NCBI RefSeq assembly: GCF_024868665.1 | Contig: NC_079900.1 | Location: 24,511,893-24,575,892 of the forward strand | Reading direction: 5' to 3' | DNA: 64,000 bases | Source: Triplophysa rosa | Taxonomy: Eukaryota > Chordata > Actinopteri > Cypriniformes > Nemacheilidae | Shown: positions 22,363 through 33,251 of the stretch, piece by piece | Numbering within the stretch: position 1 is the stretch's first letter | Layout of the letters: every line of letters starts with the position of its first letter | Made by a program: the position numbers and the translations under genes | The notes under the pieces: model-generated | The model's input: only the letters and a program-made list of their open reading frames with translations | The model's database searches: none | What the model was told of the DNA's origin: nothing

Positions 22363-22818
22363 CCTCCAATTCCTTCATCATTAACCCCTCTTAAATATCC
22401 TCACAGCCGCCCATGTAATTACAGCTCTAACTGACCACATTATTTGCTTCTCTAACGGGTTTTGTCTGAGGTTGATTGCAGGTCTAAGTGGAGAGTTGAT
22501 AGCTCAGCATGTTCATTTGACAGCCTGTTGTTTGGTTTAAAGTTTGATAGGACAGGGTGTACAGAGATTGTATGACTTTTTTCAAATTTAAACAGCTGAG
22601 GAGGAAAGAAAGCCTGTATAATTGACCCTTCGCAAAATCCCGCCCCCCATACGTTCCCGTTGTTATGTCCAACAAGCTTTCGGTATCAGCCATGAGCTCC
22701 CAGTTTAAATGTGTGCACTCCCTGGAGAAATAGTGAAGAATTTCTGGAAAAATGACACGCTGATTTCAGACAGAAAGCATATCTGCAATATGCATTCGAG
22801 GGATAGATTCAGGATTTG
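22363..22818. other. No recognisable feature
   Basis: A short minus-strand frame (22484-22693) is open but shows no domain and no recognisable relatives. Confidence 0.4.
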
Positions 22819-23426
22819 AGATAACTATAACTATAACAATAATTATACTTATATTTGCGTCCACAAAAGTTAATTCTAAACTCGCACGATGCAGTAAGCT
22901 ACTAACGGTACTGTCACACAAATGGATGTATAGCTAACCTAAATGTGGTGTATTAAGTGTTTATATTTACTCTGAAATTTTAGAGAGAGAGTAACTTCGG
23001 GCAGAGTTTTGGTCGGCCGTGATCCTTCTTTGTGAAAACGGAAGTAAAGTTTTAAATATTAGGTCAGTATAGAAAAGAATAACAGTCCATCAGTGTCTTA
23101 ATCTTTATTTGTGTTTAACACAACAAACACAGTACAGCTGTTGCTTTACGACTTCATTACTGAAAACTTCTTTCCTTTAAAATGTCACTGCAAACGCTGC
23201 TCTCTGAAGGCTGAAGCGCTCATCACATCACAGGGACACAAAGCATTTCTTGCCATCTTGCTCATACATGTAATATGTAAGTAATATATCAATAAGTATT
23301 ATATTCCGCCTTAACCCCACTTCCCGAAAGCTTCCGTCTGTAATTCGTACATTAATGATTCCAACAATATCGTGTCTCGTATATAAAGTTATTGGTATAC
23401 TGTAGTTGTGATGTGAACTCCGCTAT
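22819..23426. mobile_element. AAGGGCYGTTC-family MITE, copy interrupted at right
   Basis: The left part (ATAACTATAACTATAACAAT, then TATTTGCGTCCACA) and the right part (TGTGAACTCCGCTATTC) match the element at 40835-41386. So does the interior, for example CTCTCTGAAGGCTGAAG against CTCTCTGAAGGATGAAG. The outermost left bases are missing. A second transposon has landed just beyond its right end at 23459. Confidence 0.75.
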
Positions 23427-23458
23427 TCTCCTTCATTTAGAATTATTTTTAAAAGTTA

Positions 23459-24644
23459 TTATGTTGGCTTGACAGAGCAAACATACTGATCTTGTATCTA
23501 AGCTTATTATTATTCTTCTGATTCTTCTTCTTCTTCTTCTGATCCCCAAAATTTCTGACTGCTACTCCTCCTAGAGCTTTCAAACTACATCCACCAAACT
23601 TTCCACAAACCTTCAGTCTGGTCTGACTTGAGTTGCAATATCTTGTCTAACTGATCCGGATTCTGGTTTTCGAAAACCGGTCTTTCAAAACCACCTAATT
23701 TCCCATAGACTTAACATTGCGACAAACTTTGATGGCTCATAACTCAAAGTGAGGATGTCGTAGAAACTTACGAGTTACCACGTTTGAAGAAGCTGGCAGG
23801 CTCTGTAAGAATTTACCTCACAATGGGGTGTAAGTTGTGCCCCTGGGGCGTAAGAGCCCCCCAAAATGGGGGTTGGTTCGTTTCACTCATAGCTTAGAGT
23901 ATCATCAAATGGCAGATGCTAAGCCACGCCCGTAGCAACCAAACAGGTTAGCCTAGCAACCATTTTGCAATACCTATATCTCTGCATCAGAACTTCGTAG
24001 AGACACAGGGGTTGGTTCATTTCACTCATAGCTTAGAGTATCATCAACTGACAGATGCTAAGCCACGCCCATAGCAACCAAACAGGTTAGCGTTGCAACC
24101 GTTTAGCAATATCTATATCTCTTCATCAGAACATCGTAGAGACACAGGGGTTGGTTCGTTTCACTCATAGCTTAGAGTATCATCAACTGGCAGATGCTAA
24201 GCCACGCCCATAGCAACCAAACAGGCTAGCCTAGCAACCGTTTTGCAATACCTATATCTCTGCATCAGAACATCATAGAGAAATGGGGTTTGGTTCGTTT
24301 CACTTATGGCTTGGAGTATAATCAATTACCAGTTACCAGGCCACGTCCATAGCAACCAAACACATGACCTTAGCAACCGTTTAGCAGGACCAATATCTCT
24401 GCTTTAGAACATTGTAGAGATATGGGGGTTGGTTCGCTTCACTTGTGGCTCAAAGTATTATCAGTTGCCAGCTGCAAAGCCACGCCCATAGCAACCAAAG
24501 CCACGCCCATGGCAACCGTTTAGCCAGACCTACACTATATCTCTGCATCAGAACAATGAGAACAAAGTTTAACGATAAGTTTAACGATAAAACCTTTCAA
24601 ACTATTTCAAACTCTTCAGGACAGGCTTTGTCAAGCCAACATAA
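23459..24644. mobile_element. Non-autonomous DNA transposon with internal tandem array
   Basis: Terminal inverted repeats TTATGTTGGCTTGACAGAGC and GCTTTGTCAAGCCAACATAA (one mismatch over 20 bp) bound 1,186 bp. The interior holds a TTC-rich run (23503-23540) and five tandem copies of a 139-bp unit. No transposase is encoded. Flanking target duplication is unclear. Confidence 0.78.
23871..24560. repeat. 139-bp tandem repeat, about five units
   Basis: Units start with GGTTGGTTCGTTTCACTC at 23871, 24010, 24149, 24287 and 24427, a spacing of 138-140 bp. Each contains AGTATCATCA, GATGCTAAGCCACGCCC and TAGCAACCAAACAGG. Units three to five are progressively more diverged. Confidence 0.9.
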
Positions 24645-25387
24645 AGTTTGTACTCGAACTTTACTTTCTAGTTACTTAGTTATCCTTTATCATTATAGTG
24701 TTGGTCCCCTGCTGATTTTGTAAGTTTGCCTGCTTAGAAAGAAATGAAGGGTCTATAATTTTTTATGGTGGGTTTATTTTAACTGATAGAGACAGAATAT
24801 TAAAAAAATCAGGGGAAAAATGTTATATAAAGGTTATAAATTGATTTGCATTTCAGTCAGTGAAATAAGTATTTGATCCCCGAGAAAGAAATAACTTTGT
24901 ACTTGGTGGAGAAACCCTTGTTGGCAAGCACAGAGGTAAGACATTTCTGATAGTTGGTCACCAGGTTTGTACGTGTGTCAGGATACATTTTAGTCCACTC
25001 CTCTGTCAATCTTAAAGGTTTCTTGGCTGTTGCTCAGCAAATTGGAGTTTTCGCCTCCTTCACAGATGTTCTATAGGACTAGGGTCTAGAGACTGGCTTG
25101 GACATTTAATGTGCTTCTCCTTAAGCCACTCTTTAGTTGTCTTGGCAATATGTTTTGGGTCTTTGTCATGTTAAAGGAACATCCACGACCAGGGGCGTAG
25201 CAAGCTTTTCAAAAGTGCGGGGGATGGATGTGGTTTGTTTGTTAACAATAAAAACGATGAATGCAATGACAGAAGGGTACAAAAGGTATAACATACAAGA
25301 TATAAAAAGCTTCCCATTTAAATAAGTGATACTAGAAAAGTATAAAAACACACTCGGTGGTAAGCTTGATAGTGACATGGGTCTGAC

Positions 25388-25824
25388 GAACCCAGTCTCA
25401 TGAATTGCGTATATGTAACACGCACTTTGCATTATCGTGAAATAAAGTAAGATTTTATTTTATCAAAGTTAGATTTTGCGTGCATATGATACGCTTATTT
25501 TTGCATGCATATGATACGCCAATTTAGCGTACATGCATATTAACCGGCAATTTGTCTTATTAACCTGTCCCCTAACCCAAACCCTAAACCTAATGTTAGC
25601 GTGCGTGCATATTATAACCTCTACCCTAACCCAAACCCTAAACCTAACAGTATTATTTTAATATTTCAGTGTTTCCTCTTCATGTACGTTTCAAAATGGC
25701 TGCTCTCCAGCAAGGTGCATGCAAACATTGGCGTATCATATGCACGCAAAATCTAACTTTGGCGTACGTATTACATGATAATGCAACAGCTTGTTATTTA
25801 TACGCAATTCATGAGACCGGGTTG
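25388..25824. mobile_element. CAACCCAGTCTCATG-type MITE, complete copy
   Basis: The arms GAACCCAGTCTCATGAATTG and CAATTCATGAGACCGGGTTG pair, as do the next segments (CATATGATACGC / GCGTATCATATG). The 7-bp GTCTGAC is repeated on both sides (25381-25387 and 25825-25831). The interior includes CCCAAACCCTAAACCTAA twice (about 25573 and 25632), which resembles telomeric repeat but is part of the element. The insertion lies inside the hAT element. Confidence 0.85.
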
Positions 25825-25927
25825 GTCTGACAGGACTGTGACTGCAAAATTTTGCTTACTTGCCCCTTGAAAAGGGGAGATATAAAAAAAATATATAAAA
25901 ATAAAACGCCCACACAAAGCTTTTTTT

Positions 25928-27376
25928 CCCCTCCAGTTTGCTTACCGAGCAAACAGGTCTGTGGACGATGCAGTAAACATGGGACTGCATTACATCCTAC
26001 AACACCTAGACAGACCAGGGACTTACGTCAGGATCCTGTTTGTAGACTTCAGCTCGGCCTTCAACACCATAATCCCAGACCTCCTCCTGCCCAAGCTTAC
26101 CCAGCTCTCTGTGCCAACCTCTACCTGTCAGTGGATTATTAACTTCCTGTCGAACAGGCAGCAGCTAGTGAGGTTGGGAAAATTTAAATCCAGCACATGT
26201 ACCATCAGCACCGGAGCTCCTCAAGGATGTGTTCTTTCTCCACTGCTATATTCACTCTACACAAACGAATGCACCTCTACAGACCCTTCTGTCAAACTCC
26301 TGAAGTTTGCAGATGACACCACAGTCATTGGCCTTATTCAAGACGGTGATGAATCTGCCTACAGAAAGGAGGTTGCTCAGCTGGCTGCCTGGTGTAGTCA
26401 AAACAACCTAGAGCTGAATGCATTCAAGACAGTGGAGATGATAGTGGATTTCAGAAGGAACCCTCCATCACTTCCTCCCCTCACCATCCTGGACAGCACT
26501 GTGGATACTGTGGAGTCATTCAGGTTCCTGGGCTCCACCATCTCTCAGGACCTGAAGTGGGAGTCCCACATAGACTCCATTGTAAAGAAGGCCCAGCAGA
26601 GGTTATACTTCCTCCGTCAATTGAGGAAGTTCAACCTACCACAGGAGCTACTGACCCAGTTCTACTCAGTGGTCATCGAATCTGTTCTGTGCACTTCAAT
26701 TACTGTTTGGTATGGCTCGGCCACCAAATCAGACCTACGAAGACTACAACGGACAGTTCGTAGTGCTGAGAAAATTATTGGTGCTCCTCTGCCCACACTT
26801 CAGGACCTGTACGATTCCAGAGTGAAAAACAGGGCAAGAAAAATCATCATTGACTCCACACACCCAGCACACAAACTCTTTGATCTGCTGCCCTCTGGCC
26901 GGCGCTTTAGAGCACCAAACACCAGGACTTCCAGACACAGAAGCAGCTTCTTCCCCCAGGCAATCTCCCTCCTAAACAGATAACTGCTCCTTAAGAGCAA
27001 TATTCCACTTCCACTACTCCTATAGTGTGCACTATAGTGCCTTATTATATCTACATCTTATGTATACATGTATATAACACTACCTCTACTTACTAAATTA
27101 TCCATTTGCACAAGTGTACATACAATCTGTTAATATGTTTATTCTACTATATACTACCCTGTACAATGTCTCTTATATGTTATTATCCCCCATTTTCTGT
27201 AAAATAGTCTTTATTTTATATATGCACAATTTAGAATCTTTTAGACTGTAAATCGTATTATATTGTATTGTCATTGTGTTGAATGTCTGTACTAGAAGCT
27301 TCCAACACCAAAGAAAATTCCTTGTGTGTGCAAGCACACTTGGCAATAAAGCTCTTCTGATTCTGATTCTGATTCT
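25928..27376 (+). mobile_element. Rex1-like LINE, 5'-truncated, inside the hAT
   Basis: The copy begins in the reverse transcriptase ([15 protein letters not shown]) and ends with a short tandem tail of TTCTGA units at 27352-27376. Such a tail is usual for this family instead of poly-A. A 3' untranslated region of about 390 bp follows the stop. Truncation at the 5' end fits target-primed reverse transcription. Confidence 0.85.
25931..26983 (+). CDS. Rex1-like reverse transcriptase, partial but open
   Basis: The frame is open from the truncation point to a TAA after about 351 codons. It shows the catalytic motifs [10 protein letters not shown] (Asp 29 counted from the GTG at 25961), [16 protein letters not shown] and [10 protein letters not shown] (FADD, 26306-26317). 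These are followed by the thumb motifs MIVDFRRNP and [12 protein letters not shown] and the C-terminal [14 protein letters not shown]. The N-terminal endonuclease is missing because the copy is 5'-truncated, so it is not autonomous. The absence of stops across more than 1 kb suggests a recent insertion, younger than the hAT that hosts it. Confidence 0.88.
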   Translation, partial: LQFAYRANRSVDDAVNMGLHYILQHLDRPGTYVRILFVDFSSAFNTIIPDLLLPKLTQLSVPTSTCQWIINFLSNRQQLVRLGKFKSSTCTISTGAPQGCVLSPLLYSLYTNECTSTDPSVKLLKFADDTTVIGLIQDGDESAYRKEVAQLAAWCSQNNLELNAFKTVEMIVDFRRNPPSLPPLTILDSTVDTVESFRFLGSTISQDLKWESHIDSIVKKAQQRLYFLRQLRKFNLPQELLTQFYSVVIESVLCTSITVWYGSATKSDLRRLQRTVRSAEKIIGAPLPTLQDLYDSRVKNRARKIIIDSTHPAHKLFDLLPSGRRFRAPNTRTSRHRSSFFPQAISLLNR

Positions 27377-28180
27377 CTGGTGGTATATAATTGTAACAAT
27401 TTACGTTTTAACATCATAAAAAAATATAACATTTTTCTTTCATAGTTCTTCAACAGGTATGCAAACAATGAAATCATTTCTCACTTTTTTCTCCTCAACA
27501 GGTACAATCAAACACAACAGGTAAGTATCCACAAATACGTATTCAGCTAATCAACAAACAATGCTCAAAATATCAAAATCAATTGCACTGGCAATAAACC
27601 CATAAATACACTGCTTAACAATGACAATTGTCCCTCCTCCTCGTCAATTCCCTGCCTTCTTCATCACAGTTACTTTATACATTGCATGCCACATACATAA
27701 CCGAATTTAGCTAGCTGCTGAACAATATCCCAATTAGCAATTAGCATTAGTCTAAAAAATGAAATATAATACAGAAAACACTCGACATGTCAACAAAACA
27801 TAAACAGAACATCTTCCCAAACACATATCAAGCTTATTTAAAAACCTCGAAAGCATAAACACTCATTCAAAGTACCTGGAAAAGGGAGATGTAAATAACC
27901 ATAACCATAAGTTCCCACCTCCTCAGCACGAGCTGACCGATAAATCTAACACACCAAGAGAGGCGGGACTTAAGGCAGAACAGCCAATCATCAGCCGGTC
28001 ACACTCAAAGCCGGTGTCATGTTTGAGAGGGAGGGGAGGCAGCCGCAGCGAGCGCAGACACAGAGCAGCCAGAGAAACAGAGGAGCGACTGCTGTAAGGC
28101 GTTTGTGCAAAACTGCGGAAAAACTGCAGATAAAGTGCGGGTGTTGAACCCTCTCACCGGGAAAAGGGTGTGACGCCCCT
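27377..28180. other. Right part of the hAT element, non-coding
   Basis: There is no transposase motif here. GC content rises toward the right terminal repeat (about 27960-28180). Two TTTCTCCTCAACAGG-like pyrimidine tracts near 27440-27520 could mimic splice acceptors. Confidence 0.45.
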
Positions 28181-29215
28181 GTCCACGACCCATCTTCAGT
28201 GATCTAGTTAAGGGGAGGAGGTTCTCGTCCAAGTTTTTACAATACACTGGCCCGTCCCTCAGCCCCTCAATGCGGTAAAGTCATCCTGTGCCCGTAACAG
28301 AGATAAAAAGCCCTAAAGCATAATGTTTCCAACACTGTGCTTCTCTGTAGGGATGGTGTTCTTGGGGTCATAGTCAGCATTTCTCTCACTCCAAAAACAG
28401 GAGTCAATTTTGGTCTCACAGCAGTGCCAGCACTTTCGCCAAAGCCTTTTCTGAATCATCTTGATGTTCATTGTCAAACTTCAGACGAGCCAGACGGGTC
28501 TTCTTGGGCAGGAGGACCTTGCGGGTGCTTCAGGATTTCAATCTATTGTGGCATAGCGTGTTACCAATGGTTTACTTGCTAACTGTGGTCCCAACTGTCT
28601 CGAAATCATTAACAAGCTTCTTCCGTGTAGTTCTGGGCTGATCTTTAACCTTTCTCATGATCATCTTTACTCCATTGGGGAAATCTTGGAGGGACCTCCA
28701 GACCAAGGGCATTTGATAGTTATTTTGTATTTCTTCCATTTCCAAATAATCGCACCAACAGTTGTCTCCTTCTCACCAAGCTTCTAGCCTATTCAAGGTT
28801 TGTGCAGGTCTCCAATCTTGTCCCTGACATCCTTTAAAACCTATTTGGTCTTGACCATGGTGGTGGAGAGGTTGAAATGGAAGATACAGATTCTGTTGGC
28901 AGGCATCTTTTATATACATAACGCGCTGACTTAGGAGTACTTCCTTAAAGTGACAGGACTAATCTGTGGTCCATATAGGCACATAACCAATCTGTGGAGC
29001 CAGAATTCTTGCTGGTTGGTAGGGGATCAAATACTTATTTCACTGACTGAAATGCAAATCAATTTATAACCTTTTTGTAACATTTTCCCCTGATTTTTTA
29101 TATTCTGTCTCTATCAGTTAAAATAAACCTACCATAAACATTATAGACCCTTCATTTCTTTGTAAGCAGGCAAATTTACAAAATCAGCAGGGGATCAAAT
29201 AAATATTTCCCTCAC

Positions 29216-31575
29216 GGTATGTTTACTACTACAATAATGAAAAAGCAATTTATATTAATCACCAAAGCTCTACTACGGCAGGTTTGTCAGACATACTGGT
29301 TTGTTTGTCGGACAAAATGGTGGTCAGTCACAGGGGCACATAATATCGGCGTTGTTATTGGTCAGATCGCCTGTCAATCAAACTGCTTGTGAAGGGTCAA
29401 TTCTGCAGCTGCTTACTGAGTTTTACAGTAGCCTAATTCTCACACCCAACATCCCACTAAATTATGAATAAAATTACCAAGCTCTTGAGCTTCACACACT
29501 CCAGTACAGTGAATTAAAAATGCTGTTAGAAATTATCCATCAAACCTAACGTTTATGTTTTTGGTACTTAGTTTTAATAAAATGCAATGCTTTTCACAAC
29601 CATATTAAGGGCAGTACAACGAAAACAACCAATTTAAAGAAACTTTACAATTTACACTACAAATAATAAATTATTAACTAACATATAATATTATGATGTT
29701 ACTTTAGAGTAAAATATCACCTGGATGTGTTTTTGACATAAGATTCTGCCATTTAGATCAATATGACCTCTTTGCTATTACACTGCACATATTCATTTAA
29801 GAGCCTGTTTTCCTCGGGTCACTTGAAACATCGCTATGATTCAACCTCAGAGCCGAGCATCAGGTTCGAGCCCCCTTCGAGGACAGCAAGCCAAGTTTGT
29901 TTACCGTTATCTAGCAAGACTGAGTGGGCATGCGAACTAGTGAATGTGCATTTGTGTGTGTATGAGCGTGCTTCACATCATCTCTGTCTTTTGCTCACCA
30001 GATGTCACTTCCGTTAATGATTGGGCTTGCTGAGAAAAGATGAGACACAAGCAAGCAAGATTAAAACATTAACTTTCTCAGGAGAAAAATATTTGCTTTA
30101 AATGCTGTAATCTGGCTTGCTTGTGTCTCATCTACATCAGTGGTTCTCAACTACTTTTAATGTCAGACGTTGTATTTTCTATTGCTTTGAAGAGAGTGTG
30201 TTATGCAGCTGGCTGAAATTAGCATCTGTCTGTTTCTACTAAACACAATTACAGTACCAAAATACTTTAGGCTACTATAGAGATGAATTGGACAAACACT
30301 CTTTGATATCAACAACAAAGATACAGGACGTTTTTTTCTTTCCTCACTTTGAAAACTATGCGTGCTTTTATGATTAGCACAGACTCCAGGGTCACAAAGG
30401 AGATCGAGTTTACTGGAGCCTCAGAAGCCCAGAGGAAAATGTTATTGCTCAGGTGTTGCTCTTTCATAGCTCATTGACGGAGTTCTACGTTGTGTTTTAT
30501 TTAAGTATCACGAAGTCTCAAATTGCAAAAGAGACAACTGACCCAAACGCAGATGAGCCAATGGCAGTTGCATGGGGATCGGAACTCAGACAACTTTAGG
30601 TTTCAGCACCATAGAGTACAGAAACATTGTAAGATCCTCATCGGGTTTATGGTGTTTATGCTACAAAAATGATAAAGCGATGTGCCTGGGGTACTTGTTT
30701 AACACTGATTCCAGGTGTCCTGAGAGGATGAGGAATGGAATTTATTTTATTCGATTTCCCCATACAAAAAAAGAACAAAATGTGGGCACGGTAACCCTAT
30801 TCAACTCCAATCCCAGTGAAGACAAAAACTTTTAATTTCTGGTTGTCATACTTTCACTAAGTTATAGTTTTTATCTGCTCAAGCAGATCATTAATGTCAT
30901 CTTGTGCTTCGGTTTCGTATCTCTGGCTTAAACTGGTTAAGTTAGTGAGTCCATGCTAATGTACAAACCTAAATAGCTAACTTAACTGTCAAAAATGGAG
31001 GTCTACATTTCAGTTTCTCTCCATATTAAACTGGTTAAATGTAAATGAATATTACCCTGCGGTACATGAACAGTTGATCCTAGATGAGGATCATGAGGCT
31101 TCTCCCGCTTACATTCTTATCAGTAAACCCTCACTTCTAAATTAAAATCGTTATCCACCATATTTATTTTAAAATCGTTTATATATCCCTCCATGGCATA
31201 TTTAAGTCCCACTTGAATTCTCCTCGACTACAGAGTGTGTCCAAAATGTGCCAAAAACAACTTCGGACAAAGTTTTTACTGACAGCTGCCATTGAAAGAC
31301 ATGAGGAACACTCCGGTCGCTTGTCCGAGATAGCAACAGTAACTAAGGGTGGCGGGCTTACCGATAGTTAAATTGTTAAAATACATGAAAAGTTTTGAGG
31401 TATAATAATCTGGATTTGGGTAAATTTGATAATAAATGTTTGAGTTCATATTGACATTTTCAGTAATGTTGACTTTTGATCGCAGACTTTGTGAATCTGG
31501 GCTCGATTTGCGACATTGTTAAAATCTCATGTGAAACTCTAAGGGAGACATGGTTGACATTCATTTATAGCACCC
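29216..31575. other. Mostly unassigned; contains an inverted repeat
   Basis: No gene is recognised. The open frames at 29763-30017 and 30572-30835 have no motifs. CAGTGGTTCTCAAC at about 30138 is a terminus typical of hAT elements, but its partner was not seen. Confidence 0.4.
30039..30132. repeat. Hairpin of 23-bp inverted repeats
   Basis: GATGAGACACAAGCAAGC (30039) is inverted as GCTTGCTTGTGTCTCATC (about 30115), with GCAAGATTA / TAATCTGGC extending the stem. The loop is about 45 bp. It carries no gene. Confidence 0.75.
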
Positions 31576-32532
31576 TTAAAGCCACAATATGGAATAATTT
31601 TGTTATGAAATATCCAAAAATCACTTGCACAGTATGATATATTTCATGCAGTTGTGTACTTACTTTATCCCAAATGTTCCCAACAATGTGCAAATCCAGA
31701 GAAATTCCTATTTAAAATAATGGCCCATCCCTTGTCTCCCTTGTATTAATATCCGCTGCTCCGTACTACCCTGTTTCCGGTTGTAGAAACTACGGCAATT
31801 ACGCAAATGCGGAAGTGGTTATACAGCATCTGGGATGCAGCATCTGTTGTTCTGTTATTATGGATCACGATTACTCTTTGGCGAGTAAAGGAAACCCAAA
31901 AAAGCATAAACGTAGGCCAAATGAGGCAAGCAGGTTTATGGACAGACAGATTAATATCGGCATGGCATTTTCTAAATGGAGAGAGCTTCGCGACCAACTT
32001 GGACTCGACAGAGACTCCGCTCTCGCATGTGTTTTAATAGACAGGTAAGCAAATTGTTTTTTTATTGTACACGAAATACTCATGCACAGATTATTTGAAT
32101 AGTTATGAATGCAGTTACCCTATGAAATACAATATATGTCGCACAAAAATATGTAGCCAGTAACGTTACTTGTAAATACTGTGGGTTAATTCAACTTTAA
32201 TTTTTAAACGACGACTGTATGACTGTTTGAAACAGGTAATACTGTGTAGCATTATGCTACCAAATCAATTGACAAAGTCGAATATCAGTCGCGGGCTAAC
32301 GTAGCATTACATTCCACGTTTCTTGCAAGCTAATTCATTACGATGACATAAAATCAAATTCATTCATTACCTCATCCGTGAACATGATGGGCGATCTCCA
32401 TACGCCTCTGGATGGTGAAAACGGCATGTCCCATAATTCCACTCTCACGTCATTTAGCTTCGCCTTTTGTTGTTGTTTCGAAAGTGCACCATCTAGCGGT
32501 CCAAATATTCCATATTGTTGTAGCGGTTTTAA
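31576..32532 (+). mobile_element. TTAAAGCCACAATATGGAAT element with exon
   Basis: The left TTAAAGCCACAATATGGAAT and right ATTCCATATTGTTG ... GTTTTAA are imperfect terminal inverted repeats spanning 957 bp. The TTAA-type ends resemble the PIF/Harbinger-like MITEs here. It carries the exon-like frame at 31860-32044. No transposase core is present, so it is non-autonomous as read. Confidence 0.7.
31860..32044 (+). CDS. Transposon-borne first exon with WREL motif (function unknown)
   Basis: The ATG at 31860 (MDHDYSLASKG) opens 61 full codons that run to CAG|GTAAGC, a good splice donor at 32045. The frame stops right after the donor, which supports use of the donor. The sequence has a basic stretch (NPKKHKRRPNE) and then INIGMAFSKWRELRDQLGLD. 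The pattern A-[FY]-x2-W-R-E-L-[KR]-x3-G recurs in the exon at 45268-45420 in a different TTAAAGC-ended element. I do not know its function. The basic, helical look would fit a small DNA-binding or adaptor domain, but that is inference. No matching downstream exon is seen in the window. Confidence 0.5.
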
Positions 32533-32901
32533 CTAACGTTATTATATTGATGAGCAGAGCTCACCAAATATGTTCTCTACCAGATCTTTCAAGATCATAT
32601 CCATGAAATGAGTTATTTAAAACATCCATTTCAGTCAAGGAATTAGTTTAGTTTAGTGATCAAATATACATATTTTACGGTCTCTGATTAGTAATATAAA
32701 GCATAACAATACTTGTATGCATTCGTCCAGCAAATGCCTGAGCAACCATTTAAAATACTTTACTTTACATTATATCATGGCCATAAGTAACGTGACTTTA
32801 CCAAACAGGATTTCGAGCAAATGTAGCGTAAATCGAAACACAGTAAAAGGGACCAAGTCTGTGAGCGTGAATACAGAAAACCCATCACAAATGAATATAC
32901 T
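32533..32901. other. No recognisable feature
   Basis: This is a short AT-rich spacer before the LTR element. Confidence 0.45.
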
Positions 32902-33232
32902 TGTAGCGAGGAAGGCGGGACGAGAGCCGTGGGGCAGGAATGCGGGGCCGGTGGCGTGAGCGATAATGAGTATCAGCTGTACGCGCACCGGTCCCGCATG
33001 CCTCACGGGGAGCTAGGGAGCATAAGAGGACGAGCGACGGGACTGCCGAGGAGAGAGGACCGGGCCCGGAAATGTTAAGTTTTATTTATGTTTGTGTGGC
33101 CGGCAGTCGACCGTGAGGTGGCTGCCGGCCTTTTACTTCCCTGTTATTGTTTGTTTATTTTTGATTAAAGTTTATTGTTTAAATGTTCGCCGGTTCCCGC
33201 CTCCTTCCTTCCCTACATTGAACTTTGTTACA
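32902..33232 (+). repeat. Left LTR of the miniature element
   Basis: It starts TGTAGCGAGG and ends TTTGTTACA (TG...CA). It contains a GC-rich hairpin at 33098-33130 (GGCCGGCAG / CTGCCGGCC) and a polyadenylation-like ATTAAA at 33164-33169. Confidence 0.9.
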
Positions 33233-33233
33233 T

Positions 33234-33251
33234 TGGTGCCGAAACCCGGGA
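33234..33251 (+). promoter_or_regulatory. Primer-binding site
   Basis: TGGTGCCGAAACCCGGGA begins two bases after the LTR end. Its TGG start pairs with the CCA of a tRNA 3' end, and the rest would pair with an acceptor/T-stem ending GGCACCA. I cannot name the tRNA with certainty. Confidence 0.85.

Larger units (their letters stand above)
25190..28181. mobile_element. hAT element inserted in the Tc1
   Basis: Ends CAGGGGCGTAGC and GTGACGCCCCTG give a 9-bp perfect inverted repeat (CAGGGGCGT). The flanking sequence TCCACGAC is duplicated exactly (25182-25189 and 28182-28189), the 8 bp expected of hAT transposons. No transposase is present. The interior is occupied by a MITE and a LINE fragment. 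Net of those it is about 1.1 kb, a non-autonomous element. Confidence 0.92.
24925..28858 (-). pseudogene. Tc1-like transposase, dead and split
   Basis: The start is ATGGTCAAGACCAAA on the minus strand at 28858, the usual Tc1 fish start (M-V-K-T-K), followed at once by a TAG. Further stops and frameshifts occur throughout. The last third (24925-25189) lies beyond the inserted hAT. No functional product is possible. Confidence 0.85.
24697..29215 (-). mobile_element. Tc1-like element (transposase on minus strand), interrupted by a hAT
   Basis: Long terminal regions face each other: CCCCTGCTGATTTTGTAAG at 24706 and CAAAATCAGCAGGGGATCAA at 29180, each with the inner repeat ATTTGCATTTCAGTCAGTG or its inverse. 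The left tip is damaged, with AGTGAGGGAAATAATTATTTGATC shortened to AGTGTTGGTC. The right tip ends CCCTCAC at 29215. A 2,992-bp hAT element with an 8-bp target duplication splits it at 25190. Without the hAT it would be about 1.5 kb, the usual Tc1 size. Confidence 0.9.

Noticed and set aside
23871..24560. CRISPR-like or regulatory array
   Set aside because: Units are contiguous 139-bp tandem repeats without spacers, in a eukaryotic transposon.
25570..25650. Interstitial telomeric repeats (CCCTAA-like)
   Set aside because: The blocks are CCCAAACCCTAAACC variants inside a MITE, not TTAGGG arrays.
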